A stretch of 64,000 nt of DNA from Zeimonas arvi (GCF_008039575.1 NZ_VDUY01000004.1:186001-250000); one strand, 5' to 3'. Counted from the stretch's first letter, positions 17,307 to 26,050 are shown. The notes: generated from the sequence alone by a model not told the origin. A program made the numbers and translations.

Positions 17307-18657
17307 CCGTCGCTTCCCGGCCGATCGCGCAATGCCTTGCCCGGCACCAGGCGACGAAGGCTTCGGGCGGCAGCGCCGCCGCGAAATGCCAGCCCTGGGC
17401 GAGGTCGCAGCCGGCCTCGCCGAGCGCGGCCAAGGTGGCCTGATCCTCGACGCCCTCGGCGACCGCCTGCATGCCGAAGGCGTGGGCCAGAGCCACCAGC
17501 GAGTGGACGATCTTCCGGTCGGGGGCCTCGGTCGTGATGTTGCGCACGAATGCCTGGTCGATCTTGAGCTCGTGGAACGAGAACCGGCGCAGGTAGGTGT
17601 AGGGCGAGTAGCCGGTCCCGAAGTCGTCGATCGACAGCCGGCAGCCCAGCTCGCGCAGCGCGGACAGGGACTCGGCCGCGGCGCGTTCGTCGCGGATCAG
17701 CGCACTCTCGGTCAGTTCGAGCGTGAGCTGCGCGGCCGGCACGTCCCAGGTGTCCAGCGCCTGCGACACGACCATCGGCAGCGTGGGATCGGACAGCGTG
17801 GTCGCCGACAGGTTCACGCCCACCGAGACCGGCAGGCCGGCGCCGCGCCACTGGGCGAGATGGCGCAGCGTGGTGTTCAGCGTGAAGCGCGCCAGCTGGC
17901 CGATCGTCTCGCGCTGTTCGCAGATCTCGATGATCCGGGCCGGGCTGACCCGGCTTCCGTCCGGGCGTCGCCAGCGGATCAGGGCCTCGGCCGCCTCGCA
18001 GCGGCCGGACCGGACGTCGACCTGCGGCTGGAAGTGGACTTCCAGCTCGTTCCACTCCAGCGCGTGCTCCAGCGCGCGGGCCAGGCTCTCGGGCGCCTCG
18101 CGCACGACGGTGGCGTCCGCGAGCCGGCGGATCGCCGGACGCGGGCTGGCGCCGGCGTTCTCGCGCCGGGCCGCGTCGGCGGCGGCGAGCAGCGCAGCGG
18201 CGCCGATTCCCGCGGCGGCGGGCGCGCAGGCGCCGCCGATCACCGGCAGGATGTCGATGCGCCACGACGATCCGTCGGCGAGCGCGACAGGCTGCTCGAA
18301 CAGGTCCTGCAGCGAGCCCGCGGCAAGCTCCGCGACTGCGCCGTCGGGCAGGGCGGCCAGCATGATCCAGAGCTCCTCGCGCGCCACGAAGGCGTAGCGG
18401 TCGCCCGCGCGCAGCACCCGGCGCATGCGGCCCTCGATCTCGGCGAGCGCCTGCCGGGAGACTTCCGGCGGCGCGAGCGCAAGCCTGCGATCGCGCGTGT
18501 GCAGCGCGATCGTGAGCAGGCCGACCCAGCGGGACCCCGGCGAGCCGTCGGCGCGGGCCAGGCGGCCGGCGAGACGGCGCACGAGCCCCTCCGGGGACAC
18601 GCGGGCCTGGGCGAGCCCGCGCTCGGCGCGGCTCGCGAGCGGCTCAGGCGACGGCAT
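17302..18657 (-). CDS. EAL-domain cyclic-di-GMP phosphodiesterase with degenerate GGDEF-like N domain (paralogue 2)
   Basis: 451 residues. The EAL domain is complete: FQPQVDV, EAL at 224-226 in EALIRW, GVNLSA, ELTES, DDFGTGYSP, LKIDQAF and EGVED. The N-terminal 180 residues align by eye with those of the paralogue at 10868-12253, including DRYAFVAREELWIML in place of a GGDEF signature. I start it at ATG 18657, which overlaps the upstream HD-GYP stop by 14 bp, the same coupling as in the other pair; ATG at 18687 is possible. Its stop codon overlaps the ahcY promoter. Confidence 0.87.
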   Translation of the reverse strand: MPSPEPLASRAERGLAQARVSPEGLVRRLAGRLARADGSPGSRWVGLLTIALHTRDRRLALAPPEVSRQALAEIEGRMRRVLRAGDRYAFVAREELWIMLAALPDGAVAELAAGSLQDLFEQPVALADGSSWRIDILPVIGGACAPAAAGIGAAALLAAADAARRENAGASPRPAIRRLADATVVREAPESLARALEHALEWNELEVHFQPQVDVRSGRCEAAEALIRWRRPDGSRVSPARIIEICEQRETIGQLARFTLNTTLRHLAQWRGAGLPVSVGVNLSATTLSDPTLPMVVSQALDTWDVPAAQLTLELTESALIRDERAAAESLSALRELGCRLSIDDFGTGYSPYTYLRRFSFHELKIDQAFVRNITTEAPDRKIVHSLVALAHAFGMQAVAEGVEDQATLAALGEAGCDLAQGWHFAAALPPEAFVAWCRARHCAIGREATV

Positions 18658-20116
18658 CCGCGGACTGCTTCCCGGAATCGATCGCATAGTAGTCGGCGGG
18701 CCGCAGGCCCCAGGCGCCGCTGGGCAAGCCCCGGGCGATCCGGATCGGGCGGCCCTCGGCGTCCACCGGTTTCGTCAGGAGGTCGCGCTCGAAGGGGCGC
18801 CCGATCATCTCGCCCTCGCCGACGGCGATCACCAGCACGCGGGGCTCGAGGCGGCGAACCTGGTTGTGCGCCAGCACGACCGCGATCTCGCCGTTGCTCA
18901 GCTCCACCAGCCCGCCGACCGGAAAGACGCCGATGGCCTGGACGAACTGCTCGACCAGGGCTTCGTGGAAGGAGCCGCCGCTCCACTTGTAGAGGTTCAG
19001 CATCGCATCCTGCGCGGACATCGCCTTGGCATACGGCCGGTCGATGGTGAGCGCCGCGAAACAGTCCGCGATCGCGGTCATGCGGCCGAAGATGCCGATC
19101 TCCTTGCCCTTCAGGCCTGCCGGGTAGCCGGTGCCGTCCATCCGTTCGTGGTGCTGCAGGATGCCCTGGACCACCTTGTCGTCGAGCTTCATGCTCTTGC
19201 CCAGCGCGTCGAGGCCCAGCTGCACGTGGAGCTTGACCATGTCGTGCTCCGAAGGCGTGAGCAGGGCGGGCTTGTCCAGCAGCGCGCGCGGCACGCGGAT
19301 CTTGCCGACGTCGGCCAGCATGCCGATCAGCCCCAGCCGGACCAGGTCCTCGCGCGGGAACCCGATCTGCCGGCCGAGCGCGATCAGGTGCAGGGCCACC
19401 CTCAGGCAGTGCATGTAGGTGCGCTGGTTGTGCGAGCGCATCCTGGCCACCCACAGCATCGCGTCGGGGCACTCGATCATGCTCTCGACCAGGCCGTCGG
19501 CGACCTCCTCCACGTCGCGCAGGCTCGGGCGCGCGTCGCCGCGCAGGTCGCGCATCAGCGCGCCCAGCATGTCGACGCCGCGCGCGAACGTGGACTGGGC
19601 GCGCGGCAGCTCGGCCTGGATGGGGCGCGGCGCCGCGTAGCGCTCGAGCTTCTGCGAAGGCGGGATCTGCAGTTTCGCGGCCAGCGCCGCCTGGGACAAT
19701 CGTTCCTCCGCGCTCGCTTCGGGCGCGGCCGGGCGGTCGAACCAGCGCCGCATGCGGCCGAGCAGCGATGTCGGCTCTCCGGTTCGACCGCCGGCGTCGC
19801 CGTCCTGGCCCGGGCCGGAGCGTCGCGCCGCGGCGGCGCCGCGCTGCGCAGGCTCGCGCGCCTTCTTCCTGTCCAGCGCCGCCGCCCTGACCGCCGCCGC
19901 CACCGACTCGCTGGAGCGCTGGAGGTCCACGTAGGCGAGGCGGGTGTGCTGGCGCAGCGCCAGGATCTCGCGCTCGGTCCGAACCAGGAAGCCTTCCATC
20001 ACGAAGGGCGTGTCGAGCCAGGGCCGGTCGATGTCGGTCACGTACATCCCGACCGTGACGGCCTCGATCGGCAGCAGGTAGCGTTCGAGGGAACGGGCGA
20101 AGCGTGTCGCGCTCAT
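18644..20116 (-). CDS. DUF3391/HD-GYP domain protein (paralogue 2), HD dyad changed to AD
   Basis: 490 residues. DUF3391-like N terminus (VTVGMYVTDIDRPWLDTPF), a charged Ala/Arg-rich linker, then the HD-GYP domain with MHCLRVALHL (His 236), MLADVGK (Ala 268-Asp 269 instead of His-Asp), KLHVQLG, HHERMDGTGYP (322-332) and IADCFAALTIDRPY. It is the best conserved of the three paralogues apart from the dyad. Its C-terminal extension after the GYP part is nearly the same as in paralogue 1. It lies 19 bp after paralogue 3 and overlaps the EAL gene, so the three form one unit. Confidence 0.88.
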   Translation of the reverse strand: MSATRFARSLERYLLPIEAVTVGMYVTDIDRPWLDTPFVMEGFLVRTEREILALRQHTRLAYVDLQRSSESVAAAVRAAALDRKKAREPAQRGAAAARRSGPGQDGDAGGRTGEPTSLLGRMRRWFDRPAAPEASAEERLSQAALAAKLQIPPSQKLERYAAPRPIQAELPRAQSTFARGVDMLGALMRDLRGDARPSLRDVEEVADGLVESMIECPDAMLWVARMRSHNQRTYMHCLRVALHLIALGRQIGFPREDLVRLGLIGMLADVGKIRVPRALLDKPALLTPSEHDMVKLHVQLGLDALGKSMKLDDKVVQGILQHHERMDGTGYPAGLKGKEIGIFGRMTAIADCFAALTIDRPYAKAMSAQDAMLNLYKWSGGSFHEALVEQFVQAIGVFPVGGLVELSNGEIAVVLAHNQVRRLEPRVLVIAVGEGEMIGRPFERDLLTKPVDAEGRPIRIARGLPSGAWGLRPADYYAIDSGKQSADAVA

Positions 20117-20135
20117 CGTGTGCCGCCTCCGCGGA

Positions 20136-21698
20136 TCAGATCGGGATGTCCGGCACCTGCAGCCCGTACGCGCCGGCGCGCGCGCCGCGGGCGATCCGGA
20201 CCTTGAGCCCGCGGTAGATCTCGTCGGGGCTCTGCGCGCCGCCGCGGCCGGGCACCGGCCGCAGCGGGCCCTTGTCGGGGGCTGTGAGCACCACGAGCCT
20301 GGGGTGCAGGCGCGCGCCGGCGTTGCGGTCGATGACGACGGCGAGTTCGCCGCGCTCCAGCTCGACCAGCGAGCCGACCGGGTAAGGGCCCAGCATGGCC
20401 ACGAACTGCTCGACCAGGTCGGGGCAGAACAGGCGGCCCGACCAGCCGAGGAGCGCAGCCAGCGCGTTCTCCGGGGCGAGCGCGTTGGCGTAGGCCCGGG
20501 ACGTGGTCAGCGCGGCGTAGGTGTCGACGATCGCGGCCATCCGGCCGTGAAGTCCGATCGCGCCGCCGCCGAGCGCGCCCGGATAGCCCGATCCGTCCAG
20601 CCTCTCGTGATGCTCGGCAATGCCGCGCATGACGTGCGGCGGCAGGCTTCCGGCGTTCTCGATCATGTCGAGGCCCAGCGACACGTGCTGCTTGACCAGC
20701 GCGAACTCGACCGGGGAGAGCATGCCCGGGTGCTCGAGCAGTTCGCGGGGCAGCAGGGTCTTGCCCGCGTCGGCCAGCAGGCCGACGGTCGCAAGCTCCA
20801 GGAGGGTTTCGCGCGGCATGCCGAGGTGCCTGCCGAACTCGGCGAGCAGCGTGGCATCGGCGATCGCGGGCACCCAGAGGCTGCTGCGCTGGCCGTGGAT
20901 GGCGGTGAGCCAGCGGGCCGCGTCGGGGCATTCCAGGACCACCGATACCAGCGAATCGGCCGCGCCCAGGAGGGCCCCCAGGTCGAGGCCGTGCCCCTGG
21001 CGCACCCGGTCGAAGGCCGCGAAGACCTGGCGCTCGGCCGCGGCGAACGCCGGGCGGGCGTCAGGCAGGGCGTCGGCCAGCTCGATCGGGTCGGGCCAGC
21101 GGATCTGGCCGGCCGGCGCGCCGAGCCGGGCGGGCCGATTCGGCCGGCCCGTGTCCTCGGGACCGGAAGTCGATCCCCCGAGGCGGGCCTTCAGCCGGTC
21201 GAGGAAACCGCTCGGAGCGGCTCGCTGTAGGTCGATGCCGGTCCCCTCGTCCCGCGGCGGCGACTCGGCAAGGACGGGCGCGCAGGTCGCGGCGAGCTCG
21301 CGTACCCGGCGCAGCTGGCCCGACGTGAACCGGATGTCGTCGCGTGTGCGACTGGCCGGCCGTCGCCAACCCGGACGCAGGCTCGCGACCGGGGGCGCCG
21401 ATCCGGGAAGCCGCGTGGCGGCCGCGGCCCGGAGCTCGTCCTGGACGCGGGGCTCCGAGAAACCCGCGTCGACCACGACTTCGTTGCATTGCGCGCGCAG
21501 GGCCGCGAGTTGCTCGACGGCCTCGACCAGCAGACCATGGCCGGGGAAGGGCGTGTCGGTCCAGGGGCGGTCGAGCTCGGCGACGAACATGCCGATCCGC
21601 AGGCGGTCGGCGGGAATCCGGAAGAGTCCCGAATCCGGGCTCCTGCCGGATGCGATCTCGATCGTTTCGGGTTCGGCCTGCAGGGTGTGGGTCGTCAT
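20136..21698 (-). CDS. DUF3391/HD-GYP domain protein (paralogue 3), most degenerate
   Basis: 520 residues with DUF3391 at 33-80 (LRIGMFVAELDRPWTDTPF) and an HD-GYP domain at about 245-470. It has LLADAGK (Ala 309-Asp 310), KQHVSLG, HHERLDGSGYP and IVDTYAALTTSRAY. In addition, the first metal-ligand His of the family, present in paralogues 1 and 2, is Pro 277 here (WVPAIADATLL). Two of the expected metal ligands are thus missing, so this copy is probably a c-di-GMP sensor or scaffold rather than an enzyme. It is the first gene of the 21.7-17.3 kb signalling unit. Confidence 0.85.
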   Translation of the reverse strand: MTTHTLQAEPETIEIASGRSPDSGLFRIPADRLRIGMFVAELDRPWTDTPFPGHGLLVEAVEQLAALRAQCNEVVVDAGFSEPRVQDELRAAAATRLPGSAPPVASLRPGWRRPASRTRDDIRFTSGQLRRVRELAATCAPVLAESPPRDEGTGIDLQRAAPSGFLDRLKARLGGSTSGPEDTGRPNRPARLGAPAGQIRWPDPIELADALPDARPAFAAAERQVFAAFDRVRQGHGLDLGALLGAADSLVSVVLECPDAARWLTAIHGQRSSLWVPAIADATLLAEFGRHLGMPRETLLELATVGLLADAGKTLLPRELLEHPGMLSPVEFALVKQHVSLGLDMIENAGSLPPHVMRGIAEHHERLDGSGYPGALGGGAIGLHGRMAAIVDTYAALTTSRAYANALAPENALAALLGWSGRLFCPDLVEQFVAMLGPYPVGSLVELERGELAVVIDRNAGARLHPRLVVLTAPDKGPLRPVPGRGGAQSPDEIYRGLKVRIARGARAGAYGLQVPDIPI

Positions 21699-21909
21699 CG
21701 GACGAGTCGGCTGAAGCGCTTCGGCATGGAGGTCCGAACCTAGTGGCGCGGCGGGCTTGCCTCAAAGCTTCGCTGCCGACCGGCAGTGGTTCCGCCACCG
21801 AACGGCAGGTTCCGGCCGGGCGCGGACCGCCGGGGCTGTTGCGCCGACGCATCGCGTCCGTGTTGCTCGCGGTCAAGCGAACCCCGGACGCGATGCATCA
21901 GAATCTGCG

Positions 21910-21936
21910 CGAATCGGGCGAATCGGGCGAATCGGG
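21910..21936 (+). repeat. Three perfect tandem copies of CGAATCGGG
   Basis: The 9-base unit is repeated three times without change, 24 bases before the next start codon. The rest of the 261-bp gap (21699-21959) between divergent genes must hold both promoters but shows no strong boxes. The repeat could be a slippage tract affecting spacing upstream of the gene at 21960. Confidence 0.7.
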
Positions 21937-21959
21937 CGCGTCGTGGGCGAGGGGGCCGA

Positions 21960-22703
21960 ATGCGGATCGTGAACGGGGGCTGCGCCGCGCTGGCGCTGTG
22001 TCTGGCGGCTTCGCTCGCGGCGCCGGCGATGGCCGCCACCGACGAGAACACGCGCGTCCACCACCGTCTCGCCGAGCCGGGGCCGCGCCAGGCGCCGCTC
22101 AAGCTGCTGGTCCTCGCGCCCCGGATCGACGTCCACGAACTGTCGGCCGGCGGCGTCACGCAGAAGGTGCCCGACCTGACGCGCCGGGCCAACCAGCACT
22201 TCGAGGCGGTCCTGAGCCAGGTGCTCGCGGGCCGCGCGGACCTCGGCACGGTCCCGATGCCCAGGCTGAGCGACGACGAGCAGGACGAGCTCGACGATCT
22301 GGTCGCGACCTTCGACGTCGTCGTGGCCGAGGGCTTCGCGAACACCCGTCCGGGACTGGCCGGGTGGGAGGATCGTGCGGCGCGCTTCGACTACACGCTG
22401 GGCTACGGCCTGCCCTGGCTTCGCGAGCGAACCGGCGCCGACTCGCTGATGGTGACTTTCGGCATCGACTACCAGAGCACCGGCGGCCGAAAGGCGATGA
22501 CGGTGCTCGGCGCGCTGGTCGGGATAGGATTGCCGACCGGATTCGCGCGGGTGCGCTGCGGCCTGATCGACCTCGCCACCGGCGACATCCTCTGGCTTCA
22601 CTCCGAGGGCATCCGCAGCGGCAACCTCACCGAAGAGGCGACGATGCGCGAGGTCGTCGAGAAGACCTTCGCGTCGCTGCCGCGCCCGGGCGCGCAGCGC
22701 TGA
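21960..22703 (+). CDS. exported protein of unknown function, first of an M48-protease trio
   Basis: 247 residues, beginning with a signal peptide cut after APAMA. I do not recognise the family with certainty. The mature part has an alpha/beta pattern: LLVLAPRIDVHELSAGG, FDVVVAEGFANTRPG and a final VRCGLIDLATGDILWLHSEG. The last stretch recalls periplasmic CsgG/LpoB-like domains (small molecules aside, they bind peptidoglycan or envelope partners), but this is only a resemblance. GAGGGGG precedes the ATG. It lies 11 bp before the M48 protease gene, so the two are surely co-transcribed. Confidence 0.75.
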   Translation: MRIVNGGCAALALCLAASLAAPAMAATDENTRVHHRLAEPGPRQAPLKLLVLAPRIDVHELSAGGVTQKVPDLTRRANQHFEAVLSQVLAGRADLGTVPMPRLSDDEQDELDDLVATFDVVVAEGFANTRPGLAGWEDRAARFDYTLGYGLPWLRERTGADSLMVTFGIDYQSTGGRKAMTVLGALVGIGLPTGFARVRCGLIDLATGDILWLHSEGIRSGNLTEEATMREVVEKTFASLPRPGAQR

Positions 22704-22714
22704 GCGGTCCAGCG

Positions 22715-24016
22715 ATGTCGTCACGGCTTGCAGCGCCGCTGGTCGCGGCCCTCGTTGCGCTCGCCGCGCCTGTGGTGCCGGGGGCGGCCGGCGCGACCGA
22801 GGTCGAGCCCTTCGGCGCGCCGCCCGACCCGGCCGCGCTGGTCGAGGAGGAGCGGCGGGTCTGGTCGGCCGGCGACGACCTCGACCGTTCGATCCGCAGG
22901 GCCCGCAACCTGGTCCGCGACGAGGCGCTGCTCGCCTACGTCGGGTCGGTCCTCGACGGCCTGTACCCGGACTTCCGCGGCACGATCGTCCTGAAGGGCG
23001 TCCTGCGCGACGCGGACCCGAATGCCTTCGTGCTGCCCAACGGCAGCGTCTACCTGACCCTGGGTCTCGTCGGCGTGCTGGGCAGCGAGGCCCAGCTGGC
23101 GGTGGTGCTCGGCCACGAGGCGGCACACTTCGTGCACCGGCACGGCTACCAGCAGATGTCGAGCGCGAAGTCGATGAGCGCCTTCGGCGTCGGGCTCACC
23201 GTGCTGACCGGCGGCATCGGCGCGATCGGCAGCCTGGCGCTGGCCGGCGCGTTCTACGGCTACTCGCGAGACCACGAGCGCGAGGCCGATCGCGCCGGCT
23301 TCGAGCGCGTCGTGCGTGCCGGCTATCCGCCGCAGGCGGGCGTCGAGGCCTTCGAACGGCTGGCTGCCGACGCGAAGCTGTATGACCGCAAGCAGCCGAC
23401 CTTCTTCGCGTCGCATCCGTCGATGCTCGAGCGCACCGAGGCCTTCCGGGAGCTGATCGCCGCCTTGCCCGCGGGGCAGGGCGCCGGGCAGGGCGCCGGG
23501 CAGGGCGCCGGGCATGCCGCGGCGACCGGCAACGCGGCGCCGGCGGCCTCGGCGGCTGATCCCGACCCGGCACGCGTGCTGCGCTACCGGCAGGCGACTG
23601 CGCGCGCGCGGCTCGAGTACCTGCGGCTCGCCGCCGAGACGGGGCGTCACCGGTCGATTGTCGCGCTGCTCGAGGCGCCGTTCCAGGCAGGCGAGGTGGA
23701 GCCGGCCGCGGCATTCTGGCTCGGCGAAGCCTATCGCTTGCGCGCCGGCGAGGGCGATCCCGACCGCGCGGTCGGCGTCTATCGGGCGGTGCTGGAACGC
23801 GACCCGGGGCAGGCGGCGGCCTGGCGCGGCCTCGCCGAAATCGAGAGGCGCGCCGGCAGGATGGCCGAGGCGGCTGATGCCTACCGCCGCTACCTCGACG
23901 GCGCGCCCGGCGCGGTCGATCGCGAGGCGATCGAGGCCGAGCTCGGGCGTCTGCAACGATCTGACGGAAGCGGAACCGGCGAGCCGGAACCCGCCGGACA
24001 GGGAGAGACGCGATGA
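22715..24016 (+). CDS. exported M48-family zinc metalloprotease with C-terminal TPR-like repeats
   Basis: 433 residues with a signal peptide ending near APVVPGAAGA. The protease domain has HEAAH at 134-138 and the third ligand in HEREAD (Glu 188), the BepA/LoiP pattern. After residue 250 a Gly/Gln/Ala linker encoded by a perfect DNA repeat leads to helical repeats (about 280-430) of TPR type. Relatives degrade misassembled outer-membrane proteins in the periplasm. It overlaps the next gene by 4 bp (ATGA). The catalytic residues are all present. Confidence 0.87.
   Translation: MSSRLAAPLVAALVALAAPVVPGAAGATEVEPFGAPPDPAALVEEERRVWSAGDDLDRSIRRARNLVRDEALLAYVGSVLDGLYPDFRGTIVLKGVLRDADPNAFVLPNGSVYLTLGLVGVLGSEAQLAVVLGHEAAHFVHRHGYQQMSSAKSMSAFGVGLTVLTGGIGAIGSLALAGAFYGYSRDHEREADRAGFERVVRAGYPPQAGVEAFERLAADAKLYDRKQPTFFASHPSMLERTEAFRELIAALPAGQGAGQGAGQGAGHAAATGNAAPAASAADPDPARVLRYRQATARARLEYLRLAAETGRHRSIVALLEAPFQAGEVEPAAAFWLGEAYRLRAGEGDPDRAVGVYRAVLERDPGQAAAWRGLAEIERRAGRMAEAADAYRRYLDGAPGAVDREAIEAELGRLQRSDGSGTGEPEPAGQGETR
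23474..23509 (+). repeat. Three perfect 12-bp tandem repeats inside the M48 protease gene
   Basis: The unit GGGCAGGGCGCC occurs three times and a partial fourth follows. It encodes the linker GQGAGQGAGQGAG between protease and TPR-like part. In-frame changes of copy number would only alter linker length. Confidence 0.85.
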
Positions 24017-24591
24017 AGGGAGTGCTGGCGCGACTGGCCGTTGCGGCCTTCGCGGTGCTGGCGGGTGGGTGCGCGACCGCGCCTCAGTGGGAACGCTACC
24101 AGGCGACGGCCGGCATCGAGAGTCCCGAGAAGGGGTTCACGCTGCAGGCGCCGGCGGGATGGCGCCGGTCCCCTGTCGAAAGCGGCGACCGCATCGTGCT
24201 GACGATGGACGGCTTCGGGATCCAGCAGCTCGTGCTGAGCCGCTTCGACGTCGACAAGGCCTTCCCGCTGACGAAGGCGAAGCCGGCGAAGGATGTCTCC
24301 CCGCGCGAGCTCGGCGAACTGATGCTCGCCGAGCTCAGGGCCAGCGAAAAGGACAGCCGAATCGAGCTGAAGTCGTCGGGCGAAACGCGGATCGACGGGC
24401 GGCCCGCGTTCCGGCTGCACCTGACCGAAAGGACCGCGCGCGGCGCCCAGTACGAGCGGATCGTCGCGGCCGTGCGCGGCGAGACGAAGATGTTCTGGAC
24501 CAGTTGCACCGCGCTGGCCAGGTACTACTTCGAGCGGGCGCGGCCGGTCTGCGAGCAGACGATCGCGACGGTCAGGCTCGCCCCGCTCTGA
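24013..24591 (+). CDS. predicted lipoprotein of unknown function
   Basis: 192 residues. The N terminus has a lipobox (VLAGGC with the Cys at 20), so the mature protein should be lipid-anchored. The rest reads as a small alpha/beta domain: PEKGFTLQAPAGW, a pattern often seen at the beginning of PsbP/DUF-type lipoproteins, and a closing pair of cysteines. I cannot name the family. Its ATG overlaps the protease stop, so it is translated with the M48 gene; a shared envelope quality-control role is an inference from context. Confidence 0.75.
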   Translation: MKGVLARLAVAAFAVLAGGCATAPQWERYQATAGIESPEKGFTLQAPAGWRRSPVESGDRIVLTMDGFGIQQLVLSRFDVDKAFPLTKAKPAKDVSPRELGELMLAELRASEKDSRIELKSSGETRIDGRPAFRLHLTERTARGAQYERIVAAVRGETKMFWTSCTALARYYFERARPVCEQTIATVRLAPL

Positions 24592-24609
24592 GCCCCGAAG
24601 CCCCGTTTC

Positions 24610-24939
24610 TCACTTCTGTTTCGCGATGATGCGGTCGCTGATCTTGTCGTAGACCGACTGCGGGACGATCTTGCGCCGGACCAGGTCGTCCTTGCCCTTG
24701 TAGGGGCGCCCCTTGACGATCGCTGCCGCCCGGGCGGGGCCGATGCCCTCGAGCTTCTCGAGATCCTCGGCGCTGGCGCTGTTGATGTCGAGTTTCTCGG
24801 CGGCCGGCGCGCGCTGCTGCGTGGCCTGCTGTTTCGGATCGGCCGGCCCGGTCGCCGCGCCCTGCGCGAGCGCCACGCCCGACGAGAGCAGGAAGCCGGC
24901 GATGGCCGTGGCAAGGATGCTCGACAGGGATTTCATCAT
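24610..24939 (-). CDS. exported helix-hairpin-helix protein (ComEA-like)
   Basis: 109 residues: signal peptide ending in GVALAQ, an Ala/Gln/Pro-rich spacer, and a helix-hairpin-helix domain LDINSASAEDLEKLEGIGPARAAAIVKGRPY. Such small exported HhH proteins bind double-stranded DNA; ComEA brings DNA across the periplasm in competence. No other competence gene lies near, so a role in uptake is only possible. The double ATG at 24939/24936 is preceded by GGAG. Confidence 0.85.
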   Translation of the reverse strand: MMKSLSSILATAIAGFLLSSGVALAQGAATGPADPKQQATQQRAPAAEKLDINSASAEDLEKLEGIGPARAAAIVKGRPYKGKDDLVRRKIVPQSVYDKISDRIIAKQK

Positions 24940-24972
24940 TGGGGACTCCACTCCGGTTGGGGCGCTCGGCGC

Positions 24973-24978
24973 TAAACT
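24973..24978 (+). promoter_or_regulatory. -10 box TAAACT placed six bases before the pdxH start
   Basis: TAAACT is followed by GCCAAC and the ATG at 24985. This spacing predicts a leaderless mRNA, as at dapF and DUF2905. No clear -35. Confidence 0.4.
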
Positions 24979-24984
24979 GCCAAC

Positions 24985-25620
24985 ATGAAGCGAATCTCGG
25001 ATATCCGCAAGAGCTACGAGCGCGGCGAACTCGACGAAACCCACGCAGCCGACGATCCGCTTCGCCAGTTCCAGGCCTGGCTGCACGAGGCGATCGAGGC
25101 CGGCCTGCCGGAGCCCAACGCCATGACCGTGGCCACCGTCGGGCCCGACAACCGGCCGTCCACGCGGGTGGTCCTCATCAAGGACGCCGACGAGCGAGGC
25201 ATCGTCTGGTACACGAACTACGAGAGCCGGAAGGGGCGCGAGCTGGCGGGGAACCCCTTCGCGGCGCTGCAGTTCCACTGGGTCGAGATGGAGCGGGTGG
25301 TGCGGATCGAAGGTCCGGTCGACCGGGTCGAGGGCCCCGAGGCCGATGCGTACTTCGCGTCTCGTCCGCTCGCTTCCCGGATCGGCGCCTGGGCCTCCGA
25401 GCAGAGCCGGCCGATTTCATCTCGCGCGGTGCTGGTCAGGCGCGCAGCGGAGTTCGGTTTGAAGTTTGGCACCCATCCGCCCAGGCCGCCGCATTGGGGC
25501 GGCTTCAGGCTGGTGCCCGATCGCTGGGAGTTCTGGCAGGGTCGGCCGTCGCGCCTGCACGACCGGCTGGTCTACCGACGCGAAGGCGAGCACTGGCTGA
25601 GGGAGCGGCTCGCGCCCTGA
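24985..25620 (+). CDS. pdxH: pyridoxamine 5'-phosphate oxidase
   Basis: 211 residues covering the whole PdxH family: [34 protein letters not shown] (FMN-binding), [14 protein letters not shown] and the C-terminal signature [19 protein letters not shown] ending in RLAP. It oxidises pyridoxine or pyridoxamine 5'-phosphate to pyridoxal phosphate with FMN. It is divergent from the HhH gene. Confidence 0.95.
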   Translation: MKRISDIRKSYERGELDETHAADDPLRQFQAWLHEAIEAGLPEPNAMTVATVGPDNRPSTRVVLIKDADERGIVWYTNYESRKGRELAGNPFAALQFHWVEMERVVRIEGPVDRVEGPEADAYFASRPLASRIGAWASEQSRPISSRAVLVRRAAEFGLKFGTHPPRPPHWGGFRLVPDRWEFWQGRPSRLHDRLVYRREGEHWLRERLAP

Positions 25621-25660
25621 CCGGGTTCCGCGCCGCTGCAAGGGGGCGGGCTGGCGCAGG

Positions 25661-26050
25661 TCAGTGCAACTGCGCGCGCAACAGCTCGAGCAGGGCCCGC
25701 GGCAGGACCGCCAGCGGATTGTTCTCGCGGCGCAGTTCCGCGGAGAGCTCGCGCAGTTGCGGCGCCAGGCCCACCAGACCGGCCAGCGCTTCTTCGTCGC
25801 CGGCGCGCGAGAGCTGTTCGAGACGGCGCGCGATCAGCGGCGCGCACATCGTGCAGACCTTGACGTCTTCCGGCGCCACCGGATCCGGTTGCTCGCAGCG
25901 GGCGGCCAGCTTCACCAGCGCGAGACGCGTGGCCATCCTGATCCGGGGTTCGCCCGACAGGGTTTCGGACAGGTCGGCAGCCGACAGCGCCCCGGGCAAG
26001 CCGGGGACGCCGTCGAGCAGGCGCGACACAGCGTGGAGGACCGGATTCAT
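25661..26050 (-). CDS. small protein of unknown function
   Basis: About 129 residues if started at ATG 26050; ATGs at 26110, 26098 and 26095 are in the same frame. The product looks like a real helical protein (balanced Leu, Glu, Arg), with one CTMC cysteine pair in the middle (VKVCTMCAPLIARRLEQL). No family is recognised. The opposite strand is also open, but gives an Arg/Gln-rich product without features. No clear ribosome site helps choose the start. Confidence 0.5.
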   Translation of the reverse strand: MNPVLHAVSRLLDGVPGLPGALSAADLSETLSGEPRIRMATRLALVKLAARCEQPDPVAPEDVKVCTMCAPLIARRLEQLSRAGDEEALAGLVGLAPQLRELSAELRRENNPLAVLPRALLELLRAQLH

